Below, one piece after another: positions 41,735 to 51,582 of a DNA stretch of 64,000 nt. The DNA is from Salinimicrobium terrae DSM 17865 (lineage in GTDB: Bacteria > Bacteroidota > Bacteroidia > Flavobacteriales > Flavobacteriaceae): positions 328,429 to 392,428 of the forward strand of contig NZ_AUKI01000016.1 of assembly GCF_000424665.1 (NCBI RefSeq), given 5' to 3'. The notes beneath the pieces were generated by a model. That model did no database searches, was not told the DNA's origin, and saw only the letters and a program-made list of their open reading frames with translations. Positions within the stretch are counted from its first letter, which is position 1, and each line of letters begins with the position of its first letter. The translations under genes were made by a program, and so were the position numbers.

Positions 41735-43521
41735 TGGCAGCGACGGTTCCAGCGGCAGAGAACGATTTTTTTAAATCCAAAGTCTTAGGCCATCCCGCCG
41801 GCCTGTTTGTTCTTTTCTTTACAGAAATGTGGGAACGCTTCTCATTCTACGGAATGAGAGTGCTTCTTATTAACTTCCTTACAATGGCTATTGTTGGAGT
41901 TGATAATCCCGGCTGGGGTTGGAGTGCAGAGAATGCAGGTGCTCTTTTCGGAACCTATGCAGGATTGCTTTACCTCACTCCAATTGCGGGTGGTATTATT
42001 GCGGATAAAATTACCGGCTATCGTTGGGCAGTAGTTATTGGTGCAGCGATTATGACTTTGGGTCATGCTTCTATGGCCTTTGAAACAGAATTCTCCCTCT
42101 ACTTTGGTCTTGCCTTGCTTGTGATAGGTACAGGTTTTTTTAAGCCGAATATTACCTCTATCATTTCTGAAATGTATGACGGCAAACCTGATAAAAAAGA
42201 TGGTGCCTATACTATCTTTTATATGGGTGTAAATGCCGGCGCATTCTTTGGAATGCTGCTGTGCGGCTATCTGGCCGAAAGGGTAGGATGGAGCTGGGGC
42301 TTTGGTCTTGCCGGAATTTTTATGTTATTGGGAACCCTGCAGTTCTGGCTTGCAAAACCGCTTTTTGGAAATATAGGTGGAGTACCAGATAAAGCTAAAC
42401 TGGCCGAAGAAAAGCGCAAAGAAGAAGCATCGGGGATAAAGGACCATTCTCATAACCCGTTTACCCTCCTGGATAAAATCCTTATTGTTGCAACCTCGGT
42501 AATTGGGTTGCTTTATTTGATTAATGATCCGGTTTCCAGGATTGGCAGTTTAAATCTTCTGCCTGCAGTTATGCCATTTGACTTTCGGGGAGAGCCTTTT
42601 TCGGGGCCGCTTGCATTAGCTTTAATTGGGCTTGTATTGTTTCTCTTCCTTGTAATTTCAAGAATTTCCCGCTATGCAAAAATAGTTCGTGACCGAATGA
42701 TCGCGGTAATTATTTTTGCCTTTTTCACAGTATTTTTTTGGATGTCATTTGAGCAAGGAGCTACATCACTTATCATTTTTGCCCGTGATTCTGTAGATCG
42801 TATCCTGACTGGAACCGGTGCTACAGTGTTTAACGTATTTAATACGCTTCTGACCGTGGTTCCGTTGATGATAATCACCTGGGTGCTCTTCTTGTTGTGG
42901 AAGCAGACATACAAGCGTGTTTTAGGTTCTAACATTGTGCTGGTCATTTGTTTTGGGCTTATTTGGGCAGTAGTGATCTGGATGTTGGTGAGAGATTTTC
43001 AGGGAGATAAGACCGAGATCACCGTTTCCTGGTTCAGTATTATTAACTCTTTCTTTATTATTGTCTTTGCTTCCTTCTTTTCAAAATGGTGGGAAAGCAA
43101 GTATAATCCTTCCGCAGCATGGAAATATAGTTTTGGTTTGATACTCTTAGGATTAGGATTTGGATTGCTGGCTTTTGGTTCCCATGGAGTTGCCGAAGGT
43201 GCAAAAGTGAGTATGGTTTGGCTTATTCTGGCTTATCTATTCCACACCCTTGGTGAACTTTGCTTATCACCGCTCGGGCTTTCTTATGTAAGTAAACTGG
43301 TGCCGGCGAGGATGATTGCGTTTATGTTCGGGATGTGGTACCTGGCGATTGCAATTGGTAATAAACTTGCTGGTTCTTTTGGAGGAATGATCAATAAAAT
43401 TTCTGAAGAGTACAGTTTATCTGTCTTCTTTCTTATTTTCACTGTAGTTCCAATAGGCGCAGGAATATTGGTCGCTCTTTTAAATCCTTTACTGAAGAAA
43501 TTGATGCACGGGATTAAATAA
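41734..43521 (+). CDS. POT-family peptide transporter
   Basis: Proton-coupled di/tripeptide transporter of 595 residues, with FFTEMWERFSFYGMRVLLINF near residues 28-47, FYMGVNAGAFFGMLLCGYLAE near 166-186 and YLFHTLGELCLSPLGLSYVSK near 507-527. The C-terminal acidic insertion of its neighbour is missing here. It shares a transcript with DPP-IV and the other POT transporter, ending at a terminator. Presumably it has a different peptide range. Confidence 0.94.
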   Translation: MAATVPAAENDFFKSKVLGHPAGLFVLFFTEMWERFSFYGMRVLLINFLTMAIVGVDNPGWGWSAENAGALFGTYAGLLYLTPIAGGIIADKITGYRWAVVIGAAIMTLGHASMAFETEFSLYFGLALLVIGTGFFKPNITSIISEMYDGKPDKKDGAYTIFYMGVNAGAFFGMLLCGYLAERVGWSWGFGLAGIFMLLGTLQFWLAKPLFGNIGGVPDKAKLAEEKRKEEASGIKDHSHNPFTLLDKILIVATSVIGLLYLINDPVSRIGSLNLLPAVMPFDFRGEPFSGPLALALIGLVLFLFLVISRISRYAKIVRDRMIAVIIFAFFTVFFWMSFEQGATSLIIFARDSVDRILTGTGATVFNVFNTLLTVVPLMIITWVLFLLWKQTYKRVLGSNIVLVICFGLIWAVVIWMLVRDFQGDKTEITVSWFSIINSFFIIVFASFFSKWWESKYNPSAAWKYSFGLILLGLGFGLLAFGSHGVAEGAKVSMVWLILAYLFHTLGELCLSPLGLSYVSKLVPARMIAFMFGMWYLAIAIGNKLAGSFGGMINKISEEYSLSVFFLIFTVVPIGAGILVALLNPLLKKLMHGIK

Positions 43522-43540
43522 ATAATTCTTAAAAATTTAT

Positions 43541-43576
43541 TTTTACGCCCTTCTCTGTGGAGGGCGTAAATTTTTT
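43541..43576 (+). terminator. Rho-independent terminator, DPP-IV/POT operon
   Basis: TTTACGCCCT / AGGGCGTAAA stem, nine-base loop, then six T, 20 bp after the second POT gene. Confidence 0.9.
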
Positions 43577-43615
43577 AAAATTAGGAACGACTATTGCTAA
43601 GGAGAAAGAAAAAGC

Positions 43616-44167
43616 ATGGAAAAAATTATTCTCAGCATTGTTATTTTGCTTTTTATGGCACCCGCTGTGGTTTCCCAGGAGATTAGGTGGATGACCATGA
43701 ATGATGCACTTGAGGCTCAAAAGAAAAAACCGAAAAAAATATTTCTTGATGCTTACACCACGTGGTGTGGCCCCTGTAAATTACTTGATAAAAATACTTT
43801 TTCTAATGAGGATGTTATCAAGTATATAAACAAACATTACTATCCTGTAAAATTCAATGCCGAAGGTGTAGAAGTGGTAAATTACCGGGAGCACACTTTT
43901 ACCAATCCGGAGTACGACCCCCTTAGGAAAGGACGCAACAGCACCCATCAGTTTGCCCGGGCCATGAAGATCACGGGTTATCCCAGCCTTGTCTTTTTTG
44001 ATGAAAAAGGAGCTCTTATTGGTCCCATCCCCGGCTATAGAAATCCGCACCAACTCGAATTGTTTCTTAAGCTCTTTGTTGATGAGGATTACAAGAAGAT
44101 CAACAGCCCTGAAGCCTTCCAGACTTATTCGGCAGGATTTGAAAACGAATTTAAGGTTTCAAACTAA
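43616..44167 (+). CDS. Exported thioredoxin-fold protein
   Basis: A 183-residue protein with a signal peptide (residues 1-20, ending PAVVSQ) and one thioredoxin-like domain. The redox pair is CGPC (C51, C54) in YTTWCGPCKLLDKNTFSN, and the cis-proline region is GYPSLVFFDEKG near 122-133. It resembles DUF255/thioredoxin-7-type proteins and likely reduces or isomerises disulfides in the periplasm. It stands between the peptide-use unit and the convergent comEC gene; no partner is visible. Confidence 0.85.
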   Translation: MEKIILSIVILLFMAPAVVSQEIRWMTMNDALEAQKKKPKKIFLDAYTTWCGPCKLLDKNTFSNEDVIKYINKHYYPVKFNAEGVEVVNYREHTFTNPEYDPLRKGRNSTHQFARAMKITGYPSLVFFDEKGALIGPIPGYRNPHQLELFLKLFVDEDYKKINSPEAFQTYSAGFENEFKVSN

Positions 44168-44230
44168 ATTTTAATACCCTTCCCTTTCTATACCTCATTT
44201 AGATTTTAATCGTTGTAAAATCTTTTTCTT

Positions 44231-46246
44231 TTATTCAATAATATATGCTCCATTTTCCCCGGTATAATGGAAAAAAACATCGTTTTCCGCAGCAGTTATT
44301 TTCCATCTTTTTATAAAAGAAGGGTAATTGCTGCCATCGGCAATGATAACTTGCGGCTTATTGTCTTTTAAAACCCGTTCCAGGTTCAGTCGGGGAGAAC
44401 CGGTGAGAAGCAGATAAGGTTTGGAGGGAATTGTTTGTGGAAGAATTCCGGAGCTGTCAAGTACTATCAAAAAATGCTCTTTTAGAAGGTATACGTTCTC
44501 CAGGTTTTTTTCTTCCAGGTTTGAAAATTTTTGGCCTACCATGTAATTCCGGAGAAGTTTCAGGTCCCTTGCAGTTGCCGGAAGATCATGGTAGACTTCA
44601 AGTTTCTTGGAATTCTGTTTTGCAATTATGCTGCTTCGGCTTTTATGGAAGATAATTAGCTGCTCGTCCTGTTGAAATTCAGAAAAAAGATAAATTACCT
44701 GAAGAACGACCACACTGAAAAGAACGGCTATGATTCTTTTATACTTGAAAGTTCGCCATAGCAGAAAGATTAGGAAAAAGAAAAAATACCAGCCAAACAC
44801 CTCGGACAGGTTAAATGGAATATCCTTAAAAAGAAATTTTTCGTGGCCTGCAATCCAGTCTACTGTTCTAATAAGAATTTTAATGATGTACTCATAAGTG
44901 ATGGCAAGAAAAGAAGGCAATATATTTATAACAGCCAGAATAATTACCAGCACACCCATCATAAGGATGAGGCCCAGAAATGGAAGGATGAGCAGGTTTG
45001 TAAGGAAGAAAAGTCCGGGGAACTGGTGAAAGTAATATAGACTGAGAGGTAGAACTCCCACCTGAGCGGCAATTGTAACTGTAAGCAAATCCCAAAAATA
45101 TTTCATGATCCTGTTAGGGGGAGAGTATAGACGGCGCAACAAAGGTTGAAAAAGTATAATGGAAAGCACTGCAAGGTAGCTCAACTGAAATCCTACTTCG
45201 AAGACCCATTGTGGCCTAATGAGCAGTAGCAGCATAAGGGACAGAAAAATGGAATTTAGTGAACTTGTGCGCCTGTTGATCTCCAAACCAACCGCCAGGA
45301 AACTGAACATGGTCACCGACCTCACCACCGAAGGAGAAAGTCCTGCAAGCACAGCGAATCCCCAAAGGCATACGATGATACATAAAGTCTTTATGATTTT
45401 GCCATTTTTGATCCTTGTAAGAGGTTTGAATAGCCAATGAAGGAGCAATAAAATAATTCCCACATGCAACCCTGAAACCGCAAGGATATGAATGGCTCCC
45501 GATGCCGCAAAGTTGTTGTAGGTTTCGGCAGAGATATCCTGCTTTTGACCTAGTAAAAGAGCCTGCACTAGTGACAACTCCTCCTTTCCAAAATTATTTT
45601 CTTTAAGAGAAGTTGTAATTTTCTTTCGGAATTTTGCGGCTGCAATCTGCAGTCCGGTTTCAATATCGGGTAATTTAGTGTAGATCCCTTCCCGGAAATC
45701 GGTTTGGCGCCAAACTCCTTTACGGGACATAAAAGTTGAATAATCGAATTGGTGAGGATTGAGTGGAGAAGCAATAGGTTTTATAGACGAGGAAAGCAGG
45801 ATTTTCTCACCTTCCAAAAAGGGGTTTTTAAGACTGTCTTTTGGAATAAGCAATAAGAGCTTCCCATGCGACGCTTCTCCATTTACCGATTCAACTTCGG
45901 CTATGAATTTATTACTGTAAAGATCCGGCTTCAGGCCTTCTTTGATGCTGAGCTTCAGGAGGGGGATTTCTTCCGAAGAAACCTTGTTAAGATAATGTTG
46001 TGGCTGATTTTCCGGCAGATGAAGACTGGTAACAAAAATTCCGAGGAGAAAAAAGAGGATCAAAACACTACTTCCGAAGAAAAGATCGGGGAAAAGCAGC
46101 TTCCTAGCCCTAAAGTAAGCGAGACCAAATAAAAATAGTCCCGGCAGCAGTGTCAAAAGTGCCAGTTCCAGGGATAATTCCAGAAAGAATCCGCTGCAAA
46201 TTCCGAGTAGCAGCAAAAGAGTAAGCCGAATAATTGCTGTGTTCAA
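44231..46246 (-). CDS. ComEC/Rec2-family membrane protein
   Basis: A 671-residue polytopic protein of the DNA-uptake channel family. The N-terminal DUF4131 region (about 20-190) is followed by the competence domain with HILAVSGLHVGIILLLLHWL (about 252-271) and SPSVVRSVTMFSFLAVG. The C-terminus (about 510-671) is short and has no HxHxDH metallo-beta-lactamase motif, so this is the form lacking the nuclease-like domain. It would take part in DNA uptake or act as an uncharacterised transporter. It is transcribed away from the NlpC/P60 gene, spaced 38 bp, and could be co-transcribed. Confidence 0.88.
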   Translation of the reverse strand: MNTAIIRLTLLLLLGICSGFFLELSLELALLTLLPGLFLFGLAYFRARKLLFPDLFFGSSVLILFFLLGIFVTSLHLPENQPQHYLNKVSSEEIPLLKLSIKEGLKPDLYSNKFIAEVESVNGEASHGKLLLLIPKDSLKNPFLEGEKILLSSSIKPIASPLNPHQFDYSTFMSRKGVWRQTDFREGIYTKLPDIETGLQIAAAKFRKKITTSLKENNFGKEELSLVQALLLGQKQDISAETYNNFAASGAIHILAVSGLHVGIILLLLHWLFKPLTRIKNGKIIKTLCIIVCLWGFAVLAGLSPSVVRSVTMFSFLAVGLEINRRTSSLNSIFLSLMLLLLIRPQWVFEVGFQLSYLAVLSIILFQPLLRRLYSPPNRIMKYFWDLLTVTIAAQVGVLPLSLYYFHQFPGLFFLTNLLILPFLGLILMMGVLVIILAVINILPSFLAITYEYIIKILIRTVDWIAGHEKFLFKDIPFNLSEVFGWYFFFFLIFLLWRTFKYKRIIAVLFSVVVLQVIYLFSEFQQDEQLIIFHKSRSSIIAKQNSKKLEVYHDLPATARDLKLLRNYMVGQKFSNLEEKNLENVYLLKEHFLIVLDSSGILPQTIPSKPYLLLTGSPRLNLERVLKDNKPQVIIADGSNYPSFIKRWKITAAENDVFFHYTGENGAYIIE

Positions 46247-46283
46247 ATTATTATCTGTCAGGGATTTACCCTAAGATAATAAT

Positions 46284-46835
46284 TTAAAGAATGCGGCGGG
46301 CCATTACAAAATGTTCCCTCCAGTAGTTCTCATCAAGGGCCGAAATAATCACACCTCGCGAGGTGCTGGAATGAATGAAAAAGATCCTGTCCTCATCAAG
46401 TTGCACCACCAGGCCAACGTGGTTGATGTTCTTTTTTCGTCTGTCAGTTATAAAAAATAACAGGTCTCCCGTTTTTACCTGAGGTAGTTCTAATTGCTCC
46501 CCTAGTAATGCCATGTCTCGAGAGGATCGTGGCAGCTCAATATTGTTCGCTAAAAAACAGGTGTAAACGAGACCGGAACAATCCATGCCTTGAGGAGTAG
46601 TGCCGCCATATTTGTAGCTTGTTCCTAAAAATTGAAGGGCATGATCAATGATACTGAAGGTTTCTTCTTTCAGGTCTTCTACGAACTCTTCATCGGGATC
46701 GTAAAAGTCGGGAAGCTCTGCGTATTCGCCATTCCTTTCTTCTGCTGACTTCTGCAAAGTCGAAGGGGTCTTCCCGGCACCACAGGAGGTCAATGAAATG
46801 ATAAGGAACAACAGGGTAAATTTCCAGATCTTCAT
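46284..46835 (-). CDS. NlpC/P60-family lipoprotein peptidase
   Basis: A 183-residue lipoprotein (lipid cysteine C18 in ISLTSCGAG). The NlpC/P60 domain covers about 58-183, with catalytic C86 in MDCSGLVY and H139 in NHVGLVV; H155 in FFIHSS is the likely third residue. Such enzymes cleave peptide stems of the cell wall, here from the inner face of the outer membrane. It overlaps the lpxB stop by 4 bp, giving an lpxB-nlpC pair translated together. Confidence 0.92.
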   Translation of the reverse strand: MKIWKFTLLFLIISLTSCGAGKTPSTLQKSAEERNGEYAELPDFYDPDEEFVEDLKEETFSIIDHALQFLGTSYKYGGTTPQGMDCSGLVYTCFLANNIELPRSSRDMALLGEQLELPQVKTGDLLFFITDRRKKNINHVGLVVQLDEDRIFFIHSSTSRGVIISALDENYWREHFVMARRIL

Positions 46836-47950
46836 ATTCCTGAAATCTTTTTATAAATAAGCTGCGCCGTTTTCTCACTTGCACCTTTCCCTCCAAGTTT
46901 TTGCTCCAGTTCAAAATAATCTTCAAAAACCTTTTTCCTGTGCTCCTCATCTAAAATTCTGCAGAGTTCTTTTTTGAGGTTCTGGTGGTTAAAGTCATTT
47001 TGAATGAGTTCTTTCACTACCTCCCGTTCCATAATTAGGTTCACTAAAGAAATATATTCAAGATTGATCACCCGTTTTGCAATTTGATAGGATATGAAGT
47101 TGCCTTTGTAGCAGACTACTTCCGGAACTTTGAGTAATGCAGTCTCCAGAGTGGCAGTACCTGAAGTCACCAGGGCCGCAGTAGATATTTCAAGAACATC
47201 GTATGTGCGGTTCATTACCAGGTGTATATTTTTCTTCTTAATGTATGGCCGGTAAAATTCCTCTTCCTGGCTTGGGGCTCCGGCAATTACAAACTGATAA
47301 TCTTTAAAATCTCCCGTCACACTGAGCATGGTTTCAAGCATTTTTGCAATTTCCTGCTTTCGGCTTCCGGGGAGTAAGGCAATTACTGGCCGGTCATCTA
47401 AACCATGTTCAATTCTAATCTTTCGGATATCTGCGGGAGGGCGATCTCCAATAGCGTCTATAAGTGGATGACCAACGAAATTGACTATATAGTCATGCTT
47501 TTCCTCATAAAAACCTTTCTCAAAAGGCAGGATGACGTACATTTCATCTATATCCCGCTGAATGTCTTTGATCCTGTTCTCTTTCCAGGCCCAAATTTGC
47601 GGTGAAATGTAAAAATGTGTTTTATATCCTTCCTTACGTGCCCATTTTGCAATCCGCAGGTTGAAACCGGGATAATCGACAAAAATGATCACGTGAGGAC
47701 CCCATTTTTTTATGTCTTCTTTACAAAAGGAAATGTTACGAAGGATTGTGCGCAGGTTCATGATCACTTCAGCAAAACCCATGAACGCCAGGTCGCGGTA
47801 GTGCTTTACAGGTGTACCGCCTTCCTGCTCCATTAGATCTCCACCCCAAAACCTGAATTCGGCTTTGGGATCGATCTTCTTGAGTGCTTTCATGAGGTTC
47901 GCGGCGTGTAAGTCACCCGAAGCTTCTCCTGCAATAATATAGTACTTCAT
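46832..47950 (-). CDS. lpxB: Lipid-A-disaccharide synthase
   Basis: Joins two acyl-glucosamine units in lipid A synthesis (GT19 family). The 372 residues start with MKYYIIAGEASGDLHAANLM, the standard family N-terminus, with GFAEVIMN near 57-64, VDYPGFNLRIAKWAR near 92-106, ISPQIWAWKENRIKDI near 115-130 and LLPGSRKQEI near 193-202. It lies one base downstream of a small membrane gene that overlaps surE, so surE, the small gene and lpxB are an operon. Confidence 0.95.
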   Translation of the reverse strand: MKYYIIAGEASGDLHAANLMKALKKIDPKAEFRFWGGDLMEQEGGTPVKHYRDLAFMGFAEVIMNLRTILRNISFCKEDIKKWGPHVIIFVDYPGFNLRIAKWARKEGYKTHFYISPQIWAWKENRIKDIQRDIDEMYVILPFEKGFYEEKHDYIVNFVGHPLIDAIGDRPPADIRKIRIEHGLDDRPVIALLPGSRKQEIAKMLETMLSVTGDFKDYQFVIAGAPSQEEEFYRPYIKKKNIHLVMNRTYDVLEISTAALVTSGTATLETALLKVPEVVCYKGNFISYQIAKRVINLEYISLVNLIMEREVVKELIQNDFNHQNLKKELCRILDEEHRKKVFEDYFELEQKLGGKGASEKTAQLIYKKISGI

Positions 47951-47951
47951 A

Positions 47952-48233
47952 TTAAGTGAGCTTAATTACTGCAATGACTACTGCAGCAAGGAGAGAAGCC
48001 ATTAAAACTCCCCGGGCACGATAGATTTTTTCTTTCTTCAGAAAATAGAAAAATGGAAGAAAATTAAGGATCGCCCCGGCAGTTATGAGAGTACTAATAA
48101 AACCTCCCTCAATTGATTCCTGAATAGTATCTATAACAGGTAAATCAGAAAAGATAAGAATGTATATGAGCATCCCGATGAGGTTAGCTGCAATGCCAGA
48201 TAAAAAACCGATGAGGATTTCCTTTTTAATCAT
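47952..48233 (-). CDS. Small membrane protein between surE and lpxB
   Basis: A 93-residue protein with three hydrophobic segments (about 7-28, 43-66 and 74-91) separated by short loops. It overlaps the surE stop by 8 bp and is followed by lpxB with a one-base gap. This gene arrangement is common in Flavobacteriaceae, but the product has no assigned function; a role in lipid A or membrane assembly is only inferred. Confidence 0.75.
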   Translation of the reverse strand: MIKKEILIGFLSGIAANLIGMLIYILIFSDLPVIDTIQESIEGGFISTLITAGAILNFLPFFYFLKKEKIYRARGVLMASLLAAVVIAVIKLT

Positions 48234-49008
48234 TTAGATCCCATGTATTTAGATCCCTAAGGAATTGATGTGCCGTAAGGTCAAATTGAACAGGTACAAC
48301 CGAAACATATCCTTGTGAAAGGGCATATTCATCACTGTCTTCTCCTTCGTCTTCATTGATGAATTTTCCCGAAAGCCAATAATAATCGCGCCCCTGGGGA
48401 TTCGTCCTTTTATCGAATTCCTCTTCCCATCTTGCATTGGCTTGTCGGCATACTTTGATGCCTTTGATCTCCGATTCTTTTAACTTCGGAAGATTTACAT
48501 TTAAAACTACGCCTTTTGGAAGACCATGTTTTAGAACCTGCCTGGTTATTCGTTTTACAAATTTTTTGCATGGCTCAAAATCGGCATTTAGGGAATAATC
48601 CAGCAGGGAAAAACCTATTGCCGGAATCCCTTCAATTCCCGCTTCCACAGCGGCACTCATAGTGCCCGAATAGATTACATTTATGGACGAGTTGGAGCCG
48701 TGATTAATTCCGCTCACACATAGGTCTGGCTTGCGGTGCAGGATCTCCTGAGTGGCAATCTTTACACAATCGGCAGGTGTCCCAGAACAGCTGTATTCTT
48801 TATGTTTATAAGTTTCTTTAACCGTAATTTGATCACAAAACAGAGTGTCGCTTATGGTAATGGCGTGCCCCATTCCGCTTTGTGGGCTATCGGGCGCTAC
48901 CACGATCACATCTCCCAGCTGCTTCATTACATCTATGAGGGCTCTTATTCCCGGAGCCGTTATTCCGTCGTCATTGGTTACTAAAATGAGCGGTTTTTCC
49001 TGAGACAT
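48226..49008 (-). CDS. surE: 5'/3'-nucleotidase SurE
   Basis: Metal-dependent nucleoside monophosphate phosphatase of 260 residues. Metal ligands are D13-D14 in LVTNDDGITAPG and N101 in CVSGINHGSN; VVAPDSPQSGMGHAIT (36-51) and YSGTMSAAVEAGIEGIPAI (about 111-129) complete the family signature. SurE helps survive stationary phase and may hydrolyse polyphosphate or nucleotides. It is first in the surE-small gene-lpxB operon. Confidence 0.95.
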   Translation of the reverse strand: MSQEKPLILVTNDDGITAPGIRALIDVMKQLGDVIVVAPDSPQSGMGHAITISDTLFCDQITVKETYKHKEYSCSGTPADCVKIATQEILHRKPDLCVSGINHGSNSSINVIYSGTMSAAVEAGIEGIPAIGFSLLDYSLNADFEPCKKFVKRITRQVLKHGLPKGVVLNVNLPKLKESEIKGIKVCRQANARWEEEFDKRTNPQGRDYYWLSGKFINEDEGEDSDEYALSQGYVSVVPVQFDLTAHQFLRDLNTWDLND

Positions 49009-49154
49009 TTATGAAAAATTTATGGCTGCTAAAATAAATTAATTTCCTGAGGAAAGGCTTATATTCGTAAATTAACAAAAAAGAAGAAGACTATGGAAGT
49101 TGGCATAGTTTTTAATGTACTACAGTAATACTAATGACGAAAATACAAACCATA

Positions 49155-51287
49155 ATGAAAAGGAACTATAAGCTACTGGTGCTGGTTTTGCTGTTTGCCG
49201 CAGCTTCTTGCAGTTTTACCACAAAGACATTTAACGATCCCAATAAAGACAAAACCTTAATTGAATTAATTTCTTATGTTCTGAAGAATGGACACTATGA
49301 TGCGAAGGAAGTAAATGATTCCTTTTCTTCAGAAGTATATAAAGATTATCTCGAAGCTTTAGATCCACTAAAAAGATATTTTTATGCTAGTGATATAGAA
49401 GAGTTTAAGCAATATGAAACCCTTCTTGATGACGAGATAAAGAATAGTGAGATCAACTTCTTTGATCTTACTCATACCCGATTATTAGAACGTATGGCCG
49501 AAGCTGAAGGGATTTATAAAGAAGTCCTTGAGCAGCCTTTCGATTTTAGTAAAGAAGAGGCTTTAGATACAGATTACAGCAAACGTGACTATGTGAATTC
49601 TCAAGAAGAAATGAAGGAAAGATGGAGAAAACAATTAAAGTTTTCGGCGATTTCAAATTTTTATGATCAAAAGAAAGAGCAGGAACGTGAATTAAAAAAT
49701 GATCCCGATTTTGCTGTAAAGACGGATGTTGAGCTTGAAGAGGAAGCCAGGAAATTGACAAGGAATTCTTTGAACGAATACTTTGACTTTAGCCAGGATC
49801 TTGAAAGAAAGGATTGGTTCTCTGTTTATGTAAATGCTATTGTAGAGGAATTTGATCCACACACCTTCTATTTTGCACCACAGGACAAGGATCGTTTTGA
49901 TCAGGCGATGAGTGGAAAGCTGGAAGGTATTGGTGCCCGTCTTCAAAAGAAAAATGACAATGTCAAGATCATGGAAGTAATCTCGGGTGGACCTGCCTGG
50001 AGAGGAGAAGAAGTTGAGGTAGGTGATGAAATTATTAAAGTGCAGCAGGAAGATGAAAATGAGGCGGTTAGTGTTGTTGGAATGAGACTTGACGATGCTG
50101 TCAATTTGATTAAAGGCCCTAAAGGCTCTAAAGTGATACTTACTCTTAAGAAAGTTGACGGGACAATTCAGGAGGTTGATATTATTCGGGATGTTGTAGA
50201 GATTGAAGAGACTTATGCTAAGGCTGCCAAAGTTCAAAAGGATGGCCGCTTGTATGGGGTGATTAACTTGCCAAAGTTCTATTTTGATATGGAAGATTAT
50301 TCTGAAAGAAACGCAGCTTCCGATGTTAAGAAAGAAATTATCAGACTTAAAGAAGAAGGAATGGACGGGCTTGTGCTCGACCTTAGAAATAATGGGGGAG
50401 GGTCTTTAAAGACTGTTGTGGATATTGCCGGGTTGTTCATTAAAGAAGGACCTATAGTTCAGGTGAAATCAAAAATTGGAGGACAGGAAGTTCTTAAAGA
50501 TAAAGATCCTTCTATCCTTTGGGATGGACCGCTTGTGATTCTCGTAAATGAACTTTCAGCTTCAGCTTCAGAAATTTTGGCTGCCGCAATGCAGGATTAT
50601 AAAAGAGCCGTAGTGATTGGTAGTAAACAAACTTATGGTAAAGGTACTGTTCAAAATGTCCTAAACCTTAATGATTATGTTCGTAACAACAACCTTGGGG
50701 ATTTAGGAGCATTGAAGATTACAACCCAAAAGTTCTATAGAGTTAATGGTGGTTCCACCCAGTTAGAAGGTGTTAAAAGTGATGTGGTGGTGCCCGATCG
50801 TTATTCTTTTATCGATATTGGTGAAAAAGACCAGGAGAATCCGCTTCCATGGGATCAAATCGAGGCAGCATCTTTTGAGGAATGGGATGGTTATATTGAC
50901 TTCGAAGAAACACTATCCAACAGTCAGAAAAGAATGGCCCGAAATGAGCATATTGAGTTAATAAGGGAAAATGCAGAGTGGATAAGAGATCAACGGAATA
51001 GTACTTCTTTCCCACTGAACTATGCAGAATATAGCAGTGAAATGGAGCTAAATGAAGAACAAGCGAAAAGATTTGACCAGATTTCTGAATACCAGTCAAA
51101 CCTAAGCTTTGAATCTCTGCCCTACGAAAGACAATTGTTTAGTGTAGATACTGTTCTTGCAGAGAAGAGAGAAAGATGGCACGATAACCTGGCCAGTGAT
51201 ATTTATATGGAAGAGGCTGTACATGTGCTGGAAGACATGAAGATGAATAACATCAAGAAATCAAGTCTTGCTGACATTAAAAAGTAA
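49155..51287 (+). CDS. Tail-specific carboxy-terminal processing peptidase (S41), lipoprotein
   Basis: A 710-residue periplasmic protease of the Prc/Tsp type. I place the start at the ATG at 49155 because it then has a lipoprotein signal (LLFAAASCSF, lipid cysteine near residue 19); an upstream in-frame ATG at 49134 adds seven residues. A PDZ domain lies at about 225-320 (GIGARLQKKNDNVKIMEVIS). The S41 active site is visible as LVNELSASASEILAAAMQDY with the catalytic serine, and a lysine in YGKGTVQ. The C-terminal DUF3340-like domain follows. It degrades or trims proteins with exposed C-termini. It is monocistronic with a terminator. Confidence 0.93.
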   Translation: MKRNYKLLVLVLLFAAASCSFTTKTFNDPNKDKTLIELISYVLKNGHYDAKEVNDSFSSEVYKDYLEALDPLKRYFYASDIEEFKQYETLLDDEIKNSEINFFDLTHTRLLERMAEAEGIYKEVLEQPFDFSKEEALDTDYSKRDYVNSQEEMKERWRKQLKFSAISNFYDQKKEQERELKNDPDFAVKTDVELEEEARKLTRNSLNEYFDFSQDLERKDWFSVYVNAIVEEFDPHTFYFAPQDKDRFDQAMSGKLEGIGARLQKKNDNVKIMEVISGGPAWRGEEVEVGDEIIKVQQEDENEAVSVVGMRLDDAVNLIKGPKGSKVILTLKKVDGTIQEVDIIRDVVEIEETYAKAAKVQKDGRLYGVINLPKFYFDMEDYSERNAASDVKKEIIRLKEEGMDGLVLDLRNNGGGSLKTVVDIAGLFIKEGPIVQVKSKIGGQEVLKDKDPSILWDGPLVILVNELSASASEILAAAMQDYKRAVVIGSKQTYGKGTVQNVLNLNDYVRNNNLGDLGALKITTQKFYRVNGGSTQLEGVKSDVVVPDRYSFIDIGEKDQENPLPWDQIEAASFEEWDGYIDFEETLSNSQKRMARNEHIELIRENAEWIRDQRNSTSFPLNYAEYSSEMELNEEQAKRFDQISEYQSNLSFESLPYERQLFSVDTVLAEKRERWHDNLASDIYMEEAVHVLEDMKMNNIKKSSLADIKK

Positions 51288-51308
51288 GAAGAAGAAAAAT
51301 TTATTATC

Positions 51309-51338
51309 AAAAAAGGGCTTTTCTAAAGCCCTTTTTTT
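51309..51338 (+). terminator. Rho-independent terminator after tail-specific protease
   Basis: AAAAAAGGGCTTT TCT AAAGCCCTTTTTTT hairpin followed by GTG, 21 bp after the stop. Confidence 0.92.
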
Positions 51339-51582
51339 GTGCGATATAATGATCAGGAATTTGGGTATTCATATTGGCCAGTAAATTTAATCCTGATCCT
51401 TAGAAGCGATTTCGTGAAGTATACGTCGTGTTCATCTTAAAGGAATTGACTACTGAGTTCAAAAAAGAGATTTTGTACAGTGAATAATTAACCAGAGTCC
51501 AGAACTGAAATAATTCTGAGCAGGGGTATATAGCGAAGGGCCTATTTTCCTGAATTTAAAGCCATATCTAATTTCTCAAATC

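Noticed and set aside
51339..51582. Possible gene between the tail-specific protease and rodA
   Set aside because: No frame with coding character or a plausible start is visible in the 244 bp.
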